Shown piece after piece: positions 44,037 to 53,700 of a stretch of DNA of 64,000 bases. A model generated the notes under the pieces. The model was not told the origin of the DNA. It made no database searches and saw only the letters and a program-made list of their open reading frames with translations. The stretch's first letter is position 1. The number at the start of each line of letters is the position of its first letter. The position numbers were made by a program, and so were the translations under genes. Source of the DNA: Phycisphaerales bacterium. GTDB lineage: Bacteria; Planctomycetota; Phycisphaerae; UBA1845; Fen-1342. The stretch is from assembly GCA_016710275.1 (NCBI GenBank), contig JADJXS010000001.1, positions 2,418,001 through 2,482,000 of the forward strand, in the 5' to 3' direction.

Positions 44037-45665
44037 TCAGCTCACGTGTACCGCCAGCAACGTCATGTCATCGGCATTGGCCGATTCGCGGAGATGATCC
44101 CGTAGCACCGTCCGCGTGACGCGCAGCACCGATTCCGGCGACCAGTCCGTCGACTCGGAGAGCGCCGCCGTCACCGGATCCAGCCCCAGCTTCGCGCCGC
44201 GCCCGTCAAAGGCCTCGATCAGCCCGTCGGTATAGAACAGCAGCCCCGACGGCTCCGCCGGCAGCCGGATCGCCTGTACGCGATACTCCTCCTCCGGCTC
44301 GATTCCCAGCGGCAGAGAATTGTCCTCATCGGCCGGGTCGCGGCAGATACCCAGGCATACCGGGTGCGGGTGCCCCGCGTTGACGTATTCCACCAGCCGG
44401 CGCTGCGGGTCGATCGTCCCCAGAATCGCCGTGATGAAGACGCTGTTGACCGAATTCTCGCAGATCAGGCGGTTGATGCGGCTGGTCACGGCCGGCAGGT
44501 CCGGCTCCGCGCCCAGGGCTACGTGCACCGCCGCCTGCATGTTGCTCATCAGGATCGCGGCCGGCAGGCCGTGCCCGGTGACGTCGGCGATGACAAAGCC
44601 GATGCGCCCGTCGCCCAGGTCAAAATAGTCGTAATAGTCCCCGCCGACGGTCGAGGTCGGCTCATTCAGCCCGGCCAGCGTCACTCCGCGCAGGCACAGC
44701 GGCCGCTCCGGCAGCAGCGCCTGCTGAATCTCGCGGGCCTGCCGAAACTCCGCCTCCATCCGCTCCGCCCGAAGTCGCGCCTGGATCAGCCGCAGGTTGG
44801 CCAGCCCCAGCCCCACCTGCTGCGCAATGGCGGCCAGAAAATCCACGTCCTCCGGCGTGTAGCTGGCGGCGCGCTGCACGCGATCCCCGTAGATCACGCC
44901 GAGAATTTCGTCGCGGTTGAGAATCGGCACGCACAGCGCGGAGCGGATCGGGAAGCGCACCAGGCTTTCACTGAGATTGCCCACCAGGTCCGTCGCCGGG
45001 TTGTTCACCACCGCCCGTTCACCGTGCAGCAGGGCACGGTTAATCAGCGTCCGGCTGATTTTGTACGCGCCGTTTTCGTCGGTCTGCACGTTTCGCGTGA
45101 CCGGCATCTCCGCATCGCCGCGCTGCGTGCGGGCGACGATCATGCCGCGCTCGAAGTGCAGCGCCGCGCAGCAGGCGTCCAGCGCCTCCTCCAGCAGCTG
45201 CTTTCGCTCGAACGTCCCGCCCAGCCGCTCCGCCAGGCTCATCAGCAGCGCGAGGCGGTGTTGATTGAGATCGAGCCGCTTGCTGGAGGGGAAGAAGCGC
45301 GTGTCGCCGCCGGAAGCCGTCTCCGCCTCCGGTGCGAATGAAAAGGTCGGCGCGGACCTTCGCGGCGCCGCGGCGCCGATCAGCTCGATCTCGTGCTCGC
45401 CCACGCGCACCCGCGACGCGGCCGGCCGGGCTTCGTTGCGAAACACCTCGCCTTCGTCGACCCGGGTCCCGTTCTTCGAGCCGAGGTCGCGAACCACCAC
45501 GCCGCCGCCGTCGTCAAGCTGGATTTGCGCGTGCTCGCGGGAAACTTCGCTGTCATTCCGCAGGACGACGTCGCACCCCTCCGACCGCCCCAGCCGGACC
45601 GGCGCAGCGCCCAGCTCCAGTCGCGCGACGATTTCTCCGCGATGTCGAACCACGAGCGTCGGCAT
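44037..45665 (-). CDS. FHA-GAF-PP2C (SpoIIE-type) signalling phosphatase
   Basis: A 542-residue cytosolic protein in three parts. FHA domain at about 10-95 (VRLGRSEGCDVVL with Arg26, then SREH and GSKNGTRV), binding phosphothreonine. GAF-like domain near 160-310, beginning LLMSLAERLGGTFE and ending at RAASYTPEDVDFLAAIAQQVGLGLAN. PP2C/SpoIIE (RsbU-like) phosphatase at about 330-540 with VGGDYYDYFDLGDGR, IADVTGHGLPAAILMS and FYTDGLIEAFDG plus late NADDMTLLAV. This links protein phosphorylation (for example by the window's Ser/Thr kinase) with a dephosphorylation output. The ATG at 45665 is two bases after the upstream small lipoprotein stop. Confidence 0.88.
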   Translation of the reverse strand: MPTLVVRHRGEIVARLELGAAPVRLGRSEGCDVVLRNDSEVSREHAQIQLDDGGGVVVRDLGSKNGTRVDEGEVFRNEARPAASRVRVGEHEIELIGAAAPRRSAPTFSFAPEAETASGGDTRFFPSSKRLDLNQHRLALLMSLAERLGGTFERKQLLEEALDACCAALHFERGMIVARTQRGDAEMPVTRNVQTDENGAYKISRTLINRALLHGERAVVNNPATDLVGNLSESLVRFPIRSALCVPILNRDEILGVIYGDRVQRAASYTPEDVDFLAAIAQQVGLGLANLRLIQARLRAERMEAEFRQAREIQQALLPERPLCLRGVTLAGLNEPTSTVGGDYYDYFDLGDGRIGFVIADVTGHGLPAAILMSNMQAAVHVALGAEPDLPAVTSRINRLICENSVNSVFITAILGTIDPQRRLVEYVNAGHPHPVCLGICRDPADEDNSLPLGIEPEEEYRVQAIRLPAEPSGLLFYTDGLIEAFDGRGAKLGLDPVTAALSESTDWSPESVLRVTRTVLRDHLRESANADDMTLLAVHVS

Positions 45666-45667
45666 GA

Positions 45668-45898
45668 CTACCCGAGGATGCGCGAGATGCGCACGAAGAA
45701 TTCCGCGATTCCGCCCACCGCGCTCGACGGCAGCCGCACCGCCGACTCCACCGCGGAGGGGGACAGCAGCAGGTCCAGGCTTCCGGTCAGCGTGCCCAGG
45801 CACCCGCCCAGCGTGCCTCCCGCAGCCGCCGTCAGCCATAGCAGCGCCATTCCGCGTCTTGCCCGTGCGGATGGAAAAGTCTGTCGCTCGTGTTTCAT
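45668..45898 (-). CDS. Small lipoprotein-like protein (76 aa)
   Basis: A 76-residue product: basic start (MKHERQTFPSARARR), hydrophobic segment (MALLWLTAAAGG) and lipobox TLGGC (Cys33), followed by LGTLTGSLDLLLSPSAVES and AVGGIAEFFVRI. The ATG at 45898 has GAGG seven bases upstream; an in-frame ATG at 45910 has none. The stop is two bases before the phosphatase start, so the two are translationally coupled. Layout resembles the 52-residue protein at 21224. Family unknown; typical of planctomycete small exported proteins. A TATACT box lies about 42 bases upstream. Confidence 0.68.
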   Translation of the reverse strand: MKHERQTFPSARARRGMALLWLTAAAGGTLGGCLGTLTGSLDLLLSPSAVESAVRLPSSAVGGIAEFFVRISRILG

Positions 45899-45939
45899 GA
45901 GGCGCCTCATTGGCTGGTGGCCCGTGTGCGTGCCGCTTC

Positions 45940-45945
45940 AGTATA
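45940..45945 (-). promoter_or_regulatory. TATACT -10 box for the small lipoprotein and phosphatase
   Basis: On the minus strand TATACT within CTTATACTG, about 42 bases before the ATG at 45898. No -35 consensus is seen. Confidence 0.45.
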
Positions 45946-46179
45946 AGGCCGGGCCGGATTGCGCGGGATCAGCCCGGCGACCGGCCGATTCTGCGCGACG
46001 CCGCCGGTGCGTCCGAGAGCGGACCCGGGCGGCTCCGGGCGTCTGGAAACGGTCGCTACGCAAGCGCAGCGCGAGCCGAGCCGATACGAAGTGTGAACGC
46101 GGGCGCAATTTCGCGCGGTCGCGTCGGTCATTGAATCAATGGGGGCGACGCCGCGCGTCGCAGGTCCGGAGGACTGTTC

Positions 46180-47223
46180 GTGAAAACGATCCTGATTACC
46201 GGGGCCGAGGGCTTCGTCGGCCTGCACATGATGCAGCACCTGAAGAACAAGGGCTTCGACGTGGTCGCCGGCGTGCGCAATCGCGCCCGCAAGCTCACGC
46301 TCGAAAAGCGCTTCGGCAAGGCGCTGGTGTGCGAGGTCGGCGACGCCATCAACGTCGCCCGCGTCATCGCCAGCGTCCGCCCCGACGCGGTCATTCACCT
46401 GGCCGGTTGCAGCAACCCGATCGATGCGGCGCAGGAGCCGCTGACGGCTTATCAGTCGATCGTCTCGGGGACGGCCAATGTCCTCGACGGCGTGCGCCGC
46501 ACGAATCCGCGCGCCCGGGTGCTGACGATCAGCTCGTGCGAGGTCTATGGCAACTCCGGCGCCAACGGAAGCCCGATCGCCGAATCGACGCCCGTGGCGC
46601 CGACCAGCACCTTTGGATCGCTCCGCGCCAACGCCGAGGAAATCGCCCAGACCTTCTTCCGCAGCTATCACCTGAACGTGGTCATCGCCCGTCCGTTCCA
46701 TCACACCGGCCCGGGGCAGTCGGACGGGTCTTACTTCGCGTCGATCGCGCGTCAGTTGGTCGAGTGGGATGAGGCATCGCGCGGCAACGAGCTGCGCGTC
46801 GCCGATCTCGATTGCCGTCGCGACGTCTGCCATGTGCAGGACGTCGTCGAGGCGTACGAGAAGCTGCTCTTCGACGGCACGGCCGGCACGGTCTATAACG
46901 TCTGCTCCGGCCAGTCGCTCACCTGCCGCGAGATCATCCAGAGCATGATGCGCGTCAGCGGGCGCAATCTGACGCTCAAGGACGCTCCGCAGGCGAATTC
47001 GGCGAATGCCAACGGCAATTCGAACATGTCGTCGAATGGCAACTCGAACATGCCCGCGAGCGCAGCCGGGAACCAGTCCTCGCCGGCCTTCCTCTGCGGC
47101 GACAACGGCCGCATTCGCAATCAGTTCGGCTGGCAGCCGCGGCTGACCGTTCAGGACGCGGTTCGCGACCTCGTGAACAGCTTCCAGACCAGCACGACGC
47201 CGGCGCGCGTGCCGTCGGCCTGA
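46180..47223 (+). CDS. Epimerase/dehydratase-fold protein lacking the usual YxxxK dyad
   Basis: A 347-residue extended-SDR fold protein most like GDP-4-keto-6-deoxymannose reductases: TGAEGFVGLHM for the NAD(P) loop, AGCSNPIDAAQEP, ISSCEVYG (catalytic Ser119 region), ARPFHHTGPGQSDGSYF and HVQDVVEAYEKLL with VYNVCSG. The normal Tyr-x-x-x-Lys is changed to Phe145-GSL-Arg149, so the standard acid-base chemistry is lost. There is also a 25-residue Asn/Gly/Ser-rich insertion near 268-292, formed from a 24-base imperfect repeat. The GTG start has GGAGG eight bases upstream. It may be an altered enzyme or a non-catalytic binding protein. Confidence 0.78.
   Translation: MKTILITGAEGFVGLHMMQHLKNKGFDVVAGVRNRARKLTLEKRFGKALVCEVGDAINVARVIASVRPDAVIHLAGCSNPIDAAQEPLTAYQSIVSGTANVLDGVRRTNPRARVLTISSCEVYGNSGANGSPIAESTPVAPTSTFGSLRANAEEIAQTFFRSYHLNVVIARPFHHTGPGQSDGSYFASIARQLVEWDEASRGNELRVADLDCRRDVCHVQDVVEAYEKLLFDGTAGTVYNVCSGQSLTCREIIQSMMRVSGRNLTLKDAPQANSANANGNSNMSSNGNSNMPASAAGNQSSPAFLCGDNGRIRNQFGWQPRLTVQDAVRDLVNSFQTSTTPARVPSA
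47011..47058 (+). repeat. Imperfect 24-bp direct repeat in the epimerase-fold gene
   Basis: Two 24-base units (47011-47034 and 47035-47058) encode NGNSNMSS and NGNSNMPA, forming part of a low-complexity insertion not expected in the family. Confidence 0.7.
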
Positions 47224-47282
47224 CGCACGTCGATTCGCGTCGAACCGCAGCGATTCGTGCGGATTCGCGACAATAGCAGACA

Positions 47283-47318
47283 CGGGCCGCGAGGCGCACA
47301 ACAGCGCTTCGCGGCCCG
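47283..47318. terminator. Bidirectional terminator between epimerase and kinase genes
   Basis: A 15-bp stem with one G-T pair (47283-47297 against 47304-47318) and loop ACAACA, located between two convergent genes. GGTTCGCTTTG follows on the plus strand; the minus side has TGTCTGCTATT. Confidence 0.75.
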
Positions 47319-47335
47319 GTTCGCTTTGCAAACCG

Positions 47336-49996
47336 CTACTCAGTCAGCGCAGCCAGCGCCGTCCGGGCGTCATTCTGATACCGGCGAGCGCGCGGCGTAG
47401 CGGCCGGCAACTCGACGGCCTCGTTCAGCAATTCCCGCGCAGCCCGCGTATCGCCGCCCGCACTCAGCGCCGCGGCGTAGGCCACCAGGTATTCCCCCAG
47501 TCGCTCCTCGCGCGTCTCTCGCGCGGCTTCCACCATCGGCAGGATGAGTGCTCGCGCATCATCGAAGCGCTGTTGCCGCGTCAGCGTGCGGGCCAGCCGC
47601 AGTTGCGACGCGAACGCATACTCATGCGTCAAACCGAATGCCGCCTGGTTCCCCGCCAGCACCGAGCGATAGGCGGCTTCCGCCTCAGCCAGCCGCCCTT
47701 GTGCGAAGTACACATCCGCCAGGTGCTGATGCGCCAGCAGCGTTTCCGGATGATTCTCGCCATTGGCCTTCGTCAGGCCGGCCAGGATGGTCTCGCGCGC
47801 GGCGGCGGCCTCATCCAGCCGGTTCATCGCGCGATAGACCAGGCACAGATCGCCCGTGACATACAGCGTATAGGGGTGTTCCGGCCCGTAGACGCGGCGC
47901 ATGCGCTCCAGCACGTCATCGAACGCCGCTTCGGATTCTGCGTGTTGCCCAAGCTGATGCAGGAGCAGCGCCAGCTTGCTGCGCGTAAACAGCGTGTTCG
48001 GATGATCCGCGCCGATCACCCGGATTTGCGATTCCAGCGTCGCCATCAGCTCGGGGCGCACCTCGTCGAGCCGATCCGCCCCTTGCAACACGCTGACCAG
48101 GCTGCTGCGCACCGTTAACGTTCGCTCATGGTCCGCGCCGTAGCTGCCCGTGTAATCGGCAACCACCTCGCGAAGGGCGCGCACCGCCTCCTCAACGCGG
48201 CCCTGCCGATGGTAGGTCGTCGCCAGCACGTGCAACGCGGCATTCGCCCCCGGCGGGCCGACAGCGGCCCCGGCCGCTCGGCGCTCGATCAAGTCCTTGA
48301 GCAGCCCCTCGGCCTCATCGAGCCGTCCCTGCTCGGAATAGAGCTGCGCGAGAGCGAGCTGTGCTTCGCGCGTGTCGTTTGCGATCGGCCCGAGCTCTGC
48401 GCGGCGCAGCTCGAATGCCCGGAGCATGTGTGGCTCGGCCAGTCCGAATTCGCCCAACGACAGGTAAGAGCTCCCGATTGTCAGCCGCACGCCCGCCTCG
48501 ACCAGCGGCTGATCCGGGAAGCGCGTGTCAATCCGGCTCGACGCTTCGTCCAGCACCTGCCGAACCGTGACTTCCTTCCCGCGTTCCCCCGGCCGGACCG
48601 CCGTCAGCAGTTCGTCATTCAGGAACGCGGCGATCGCGCGGGCGGTCGCGGCCTCCGTCTCGGCCCGCGCGCGCTGCCGGGCCTCCGCCGCCCCGGCCTG
48701 CATCGCGCGGACCCAACCGGCGCCCGTGCCGATGCTCCCTCCGATCATCAGCGCGAAAATCGCCACCCCGACCGCCAGGCCGGCGCGGTGGCGCCGCGCG
48801 AACCGCGAGAACCGGTACACCGCCGTGGGCGGGCGGGCCAGGACCGGCTCATGCCGCAGATAGCGCTGCACGTCCTGCGCCAGCGCAGCGGCCGACTCGT
48901 AGCGCCGCTCGCGATCCGGCTCCAGTGCGCGCAGCGCGATCCAGTCGAGGTCGCCGCGCACCTGCCGGACCAGTGACGGCGGCTCGGTTCCGCGGCTGCG
49001 CGCCACGCCGTCCCCGCGCTCACCGAGCGTGCGAAGTCGCGTGGAAGGGGCCGGCGGCGTGTGCTCAAGAATCAGTCGCCGCCACTCGGGAATCGAGGCG
49101 TGCTTTCGATCCAGCGGCGTGGTGCCGGTCAGCAGTTCGTAGAGCAGAACCCCCAGCGAGTAGATGTCCGCCCGGGTGTCCATGTCGCGACCGCCGTCGG
49201 CCTGCTCGGGGCTCATGTACTCCGGCGTGCCGATCAGTTGCCCCGCCTCGGTCAGCAGCGTAGCGCGCGAAGCGCCGCCGTCGATCGCCCGCGCGATGCC
49301 GAAGTCGATCAGCTTGGGGGTCGCACGATTCTCGACGCGAACGACCAGCACGTTCGAGGGCTTGATGTCGCGATGAATCAGCCCCTTCTGATGCGCATGC
49401 TGCACGATCCCGCACACCTCCACGAAGAGCGTCAGCCGCGCGCGGGTGTCGAGCCGCTGTTCGTCGCAAAAGGCGGTGATCGGCTGTCCGGGCACCATCT
49501 CCATGGCGAAGTAGGGGCGGCCGGCCTCGGTCTGCCCGGCGTCGAAGACGCGCGCGAAGCCGGGATGGTCCATCACGGCCAGCGCCTGCCGCTCCGCCTC
49601 AAAGCGCGAAATGATCTGTCGCGAGTCCATTCCCGGCTTGAGAACTTTTAGCGCCACGGTGCGTTGAACGGGGGCGGATTGCTCCGCGCGGTAGACCGTG
49701 CCGAACCCGCCCTCGCCGAGCACGTCCAGGATACGGTAGCCCGACACGCGCTCCGGCCGGCGCTCCCGGGCCTCCGCTGCGTCCCCGTCGAGGATTCCCT
49801 CCACGTACGAACGCACGGCAATGCCGCGCTCCAGCCCGCCCGGGTCGCTGTCACAGCGCAGCATCCGCTCGACCGCGTCGCGCAGCGGAACGTCGGAGCC
49901 GCAGGCCCGCTCGAGATACGCGCTGCGCTCTTCGGGCGAAAGGTCGCAGATGTGAAGGAAGATGTCTTTGGCCCGCTGATGTTGTGCTGGCGTCAT
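47336..49996 (-). CDS. Membrane Ser/Thr protein kinase with TPR domain
   Basis: An 886-residue PknB-type kinase (887 if the preceding Met at 49999 is used). The start MTPAQHQRAKDIFLHICDLSPEERSAYL is the typical N-terminal region of planctomycete sigma-linked kinases. The kinase domain spans about 87-385: LGEGGFGTVY, Lys118 (VALKVL), catalytic HRDIKPSNVL (Asp211), DFGIA and GTPEYMSPEQ. A membrane helix (405-430) is followed by a TPR array to the end with repeated pairs such as EAEGLLKDLIERRA and EAEAAYRSVLAGN. It starts seven bases after the sigma gene, so sigma and kinase form one operon; the TPR side is probably extracytoplasmic. Confidence 0.9.
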   Translation of the reverse strand: MTPAQHQRAKDIFLHICDLSPEERSAYLERACGSDVPLRDAVERMLRCDSDPGGLERGIAVRSYVEGILDGDAAEARERRPERVSGYRILDVLGEGGFGTVYRAEQSAPVQRTVALKVLKPGMDSRQIISRFEAERQALAVMDHPGFARVFDAGQTEAGRPYFAMEMVPGQPITAFCDEQRLDTRARLTLFVEVCGIVQHAHQKGLIHRDIKPSNVLVVRVENRATPKLIDFGIARAIDGGASRATLLTEAGQLIGTPEYMSPEQADGGRDMDTRADIYSLGVLLYELLTGTTPLDRKHASIPEWRRLILEHTPPAPSTRLRTLGERGDGVARSRGTEPPSLVRQVRGDLDWIALRALEPDRERRYESAAALAQDVQRYLRHEPVLARPPTAVYRFSRFARRHRAGLAVGVAIFALMIGGSIGTGAGWVRAMQAGAAEARQRARAETEAATARAIAAFLNDELLTAVRPGERGKEVTVRQVLDEASSRIDTRFPDQPLVEAGVRLTIGSSYLSLGEFGLAEPHMLRAFELRRAELGPIANDTREAQLALAQLYSEQGRLDEAEGLLKDLIERRAAGAAVGPPGANAALHVLATTYHRQGRVEEAVRALREVVADYTGSYGADHERTLTVRSSLVSVLQGADRLDEVRPELMATLESQIRVIGADHPNTLFTRSKLALLLHQLGQHAESEAAFDDVLERMRRVYGPEHPYTLYVTGDLCLVYRAMNRLDEAAAARETILAGLTKANGENHPETLLAHQHLADVYFAQGRLAEAEAAYRSVLAGNQAAFGLTHEYAFASQLRLARTLTRQQRFDDARALILPMVEAARETREERLGEYLVAYAAALSAGGDTRAARELLNEAVELPAATPRARRYQNDARTALAALTE

Positions 49997-50006
49997 CATG
50001 TCGTTT

Positions 50007-50576
50007 TCACCGGTTCAGCTCGGCATTGAGCCAGGCCCGCGCCGCTCGCCATTCGCGTTTCACCGTCGCCGGCGAAATCTCCATGACGTGCGCGATCTCC
50101 TCGACGCTCAGGCCGGCGAAGAAGCGCAGCTCGACCACGCGACTCTGCACGCGATCCAGGCCCGCTAACCGGGTTAACACATCATCCAGCTCCAGCGGGT
50201 CAAAATCCGGAATGTCCTCGGCCGCCTGCCCCTCGGCCAGCGTTACCCGAACCCGCGCTCCGCCCCCGCGCTTATCGGCCCGCTTGTCCCGGGCGTGGTT
50301 CATCAGGATCTGTCGCATCGCGGTGGCCGCAACCGCCAGGAAGTGCGCCCGGTTCTGCCAGCCCGACTCAGCGTGCGCCACCATTTTCAGGTAGGCCTCG
50401 TGGACCAGCGCCGTGGCTTGCAGCGTGTGGCCCGGGGACTGGCCGCGAAGCTGGCCCTGCGCCAGCCGCCGCAGCTCTTCGTAGACCAGCGGCAGCAGTT
50501 CCGCCGCGGCGGACCCCTCCCCGCGGGCGACCCGGTCCAGAACGAGCGTGACCTGTGCGTTCGGGATCGTATTCAT
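50007..50576 (-). CDS. ECF sigma factor (planctomycete STPK-linked type)
   Basis: A 189-residue ECF-type sigma factor. Region 2 has LPLVYEELRRLAQGQL and ATALVHEAYLKMV with RAHFLAVAATAMRQIL; region 4 has LDRVQSRVVELRFFAGLSVEEIAHVMEIS followed by the helix PATVKREWRAARAWL. The pattern matches the ECF group linked with Ser/Thr kinases. The ATG at 50576 is taken because the protein begins NTIPNAQVTLVLDRVA; a GGAG lies 14 bases upstream. The kinase gene starts seven bases downstream. Divergent from the giant beta-helix/RCC1 gene with 177 bases between. A minus-strand TAGAAT (50632-50627) is a possible -10 box. Confidence 0.88.
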   Translation of the reverse strand: MNTIPNAQVTLVLDRVARGEGSAAAELLPLVYEELRRLAQGQLRGQSPGHTLQATALVHEAYLKMVAHAESGWQNRAHFLAVAATAMRQILMNHARDKRADKRGGGARVRVTLAEGQAAEDIPDFDPLELDDVLTRLAGLDRVQSRVVELRFFAGLSVEEIAHVMEISPATVKREWRAARAWLNAELNR

Positions 50577-50626
50577 CGCAAGTTCTGCGGCTCCGAGTGG
50601 AGGGTGCGACACCTGACCGAGCGCTG

Positions 50627-50632
50627 ATTCTA
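50627..50632 (-). promoter_or_regulatory. TAGAAT -10 box for the ECF sigma-kinase operon
   Basis: TAGAAT on the minus strand lies 50 bases before the sigma ATG, with a leader of about 43 bases. No -35 is readable at normal spacing. It is the same hexamer as that before the SDR gene at 16544. Confidence 0.4.
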
Positions 50633-50753
50633 CCCCCCATCCCGGAATTTCTGACCCTCTGGTCGAGCGGTTCGTGTGATCGGAGGTGGAGCCTTGCGTT
50701 GCAGGGAAACGAATCCGCGACTTTCTGAGACAGAACCCGCCAGGAGCCAACAG

Positions 50754-53700
50754 GTGAAGTCAATCGCGACCATCCGGCGTCATTCGAGCACACGTCATCC
50801 CGAATTCGGCATGGGGACAACCGCCGCTCATGGCGGATCGCCTCGCGCCCGAGTCCCGCGCTTTCTCGGACTTGCGGCGATGACTCCGCTCCTGCTGGCG
50901 TCCGCGGCGGTCACTCAGGCCGCCGTGTTCAATATCGCCAATGGCGACGTGGCGGGGCTGGTTGCCGCCATCAACACGGCCAATGGCAACGGCCAGGCGG
51001 ACGAGATCAACCTGGCGGCCGGCGGAACGTACACGCTGACGGCAGCGCTGCCGGCGATCACCGGGCCGACGACTCTGAACGGCAACGGCTCCCTGCTGCA
51101 GCGCAGCTCGGCGGGCGGAACGGCCCTGTTCCGCCTGCTGGACATCAACACAACGGGGGTCGTCGTGGTCAGTGACCTCACGGTCCGCAACGGGCATCTC
51201 GGGAGCAGCAACGGCGCGGGAATCCGGATGCAGGGCGGAAACATGACTCTTCGTCGCTGCCGCATCGAGAACTGCCAGCTCCCCGATCGGGACGGCGGCG
51301 GGTTGTACGCGCGAACCGCCGGCGGCAACCGGCTCGACCTGCTGATTGATGAGTGCGTGATTACCGGGAACTCCAGCGCACAAGGGGCCGGCGCGTACAT
51401 TGAAGGGCTGTTTGGCCCGGTGTTCGCCACGATTCAGAACACGACCATTTTCGCAAACACCGCCACGTCGGTCGGCGGGGGCATTCGGGTCTTTCGAGGC
51501 GAGTCCGTCCTGTTCCGGAATTGCACGGTCAGCGGAAATTCCGGGCCGTCCAACGCGATTTCAACCTATGACACGGCCGGGTTGCGGTTTGAGCATTGCA
51601 CCGTCGCCGCCAATCCGGTTCGCGGGGTGCAAGCCAGTCTTGAGTCCGGCCGCGGAATTCCAACCTTCTCGCACTGTCTCATTGCGCAGAACGGAATCGC
51701 CGACATCCAATCACCGGCGGTCATCAGCGAGGGGCATAACCTCATCGGCTTTTTCACCGGGGGTCAGCTCTGGTGCTCCGGCGGCCCATTCGATGCGCCC
51801 TGCTCGACCGACATCATGGGCCCAAACCCACAGATCCTGCCGCTGGCGGACAATGGCGGATTCGGCCAGACGCACGCCCTTCGCTGCGACAGCCCGGCGC
51901 TCGACGCCGGCTCAGTGACAGGTCTGACCGCCACGGATCAGCGCGGCCGACCGCGAATGGACTGGGACAGCGACGGCGTCGCGCGCAGCGACATCGGCGC
52001 GTTCGAGAAGCATCGCTCGGACAGCGAGCCGGACGCCGACAGGGACGGCATCGGCGACCTCTGCGACACCTGCCCGGACACGGTGCCGGGGACGGTCGTG
52101 AACGCGCAGGGCTGCGCTGTTCCGACCGGCGCCTGCTGTTTCTCCACGGGGCTTTGCCAACCGCTGGCGGCGACGACGTGCGGCTGGCTCGGCGGCGACT
52201 GGGCCGGCGCGGGCGTTGGTTGTGTGGCCGCAGGGTGCGCACCCGGGCCGTCCGGATCCATCGCGGCTTTCGGCCGGAACATGTGGGGGCAGCTCAACGT
52301 TCCCGCGCCGAACACCGCGTGGGTCGCGATCAGCGGCGGGTCGGAACACTCACTCGGGCTGCGCAACAACGGCACCATCGCGGCCTGGGGCCGTACCAAC
52401 GAAGGCCAGTTGAACATCCCGGCTCCCAACAGCGGGTTTGTCGCGGTGTCGGCGGGCAATCGCTATAGCCTCGCGCTCCGTCAGGACGGCTCCGTCGCAG
52501 GCTGGGGGTCGAACACTTCCGGCGAGGCGACCCCACCAACGCCGAATACCGGATTCGTGGCAATCGCCGCCGGCAATGGGCATTCGCTGGGGCTGCGCGC
52601 GAACGGGACGATCGTCGGCTGGGGCGATAACAGCTTCGGGCAATCGGATGTCCCCGCCCCCAACGACGGGTTCATCGCGATTGCCGCGTCCGGCAACATC
52701 TCCGCAGCGCTGCGCAACGACGGGACGATTGAAGTCTGGGGCGACGAGTCAAACGGCTCGCTGACCATCCCCGAACCCAACTCGGGGTTTGAGGCAATCA
52801 CGGTCGGCCGGTTTCATGTGCTGGCCACTCGCGAGGGTGGTTCCCTGGTCGGCTGGGGCAATGACACCACGGGGCAGGCGACACCTCCCGAGCCGAACAG
52901 CGGGTTCTTGCGAACCACCGCCGGTGAGACGTTCAGCCTCGGGTTGAAGGCCGGCGGCGTCATCATCGGTTGGGGGCAGGGCACCTATGGCCAATTGAGT
53001 GTGCCTGCGCCCAACAGCGGCTTCATTGCAATCTCAGCCGGCCTGGATCACTCGCTGGCGATCCGCGATCAGTCCGGCGGCTGTTGTTACTCCGTCGGCG
53101 GATGCCAATTGGAGACAATCGCCGGTTGTGCAACGGCCGGCGGCGTCTTCCTCGGCATCGGCGTCGCCTGCGGCCCGGACACAGACGGCGACGGCGTGCC
53201 CGACGATTGCGACGGCTGCCCGAATGACCCGAACAAGACCGCACCCGGGCAGTGCGGCTGCGGAATCCCGGATACCGACTCCGACGGCGACGGCACACCC
53301 GACTGCCTGGATGGCTGCCCGGCCGATCCCGGCAAGACGGCGGCGGGGCAGTGCGGCTGCGGAACTCCCGACACGGATACGGATGGCGACGGCGTGGCGG
53401 ATTGCATCGACACCTGCCCGAGCGTCGGGCGGAGCTACGGTTGGCGCTTCGCGACATTCCGCCGCCCCGGCAACCAGGCGATCTCGTCGCTGGCAACCGC
53501 GGATGACGCGATTCAGAACGGCACGCTGGTCTACTCCGGCGTCGTCGGGGCGGTGAACTTCAACAATCCCGCGACAACTTCCACCGGCCGGTACAGTGGC
53601 GACGTCGATCCCTTCGGACCGAGCAATACGACCGCGATGGACCAATTTGCCGTGCGATCGACCGGGGCGCTGCTCATCACGCAGTCGGGTTCCTATCAGT

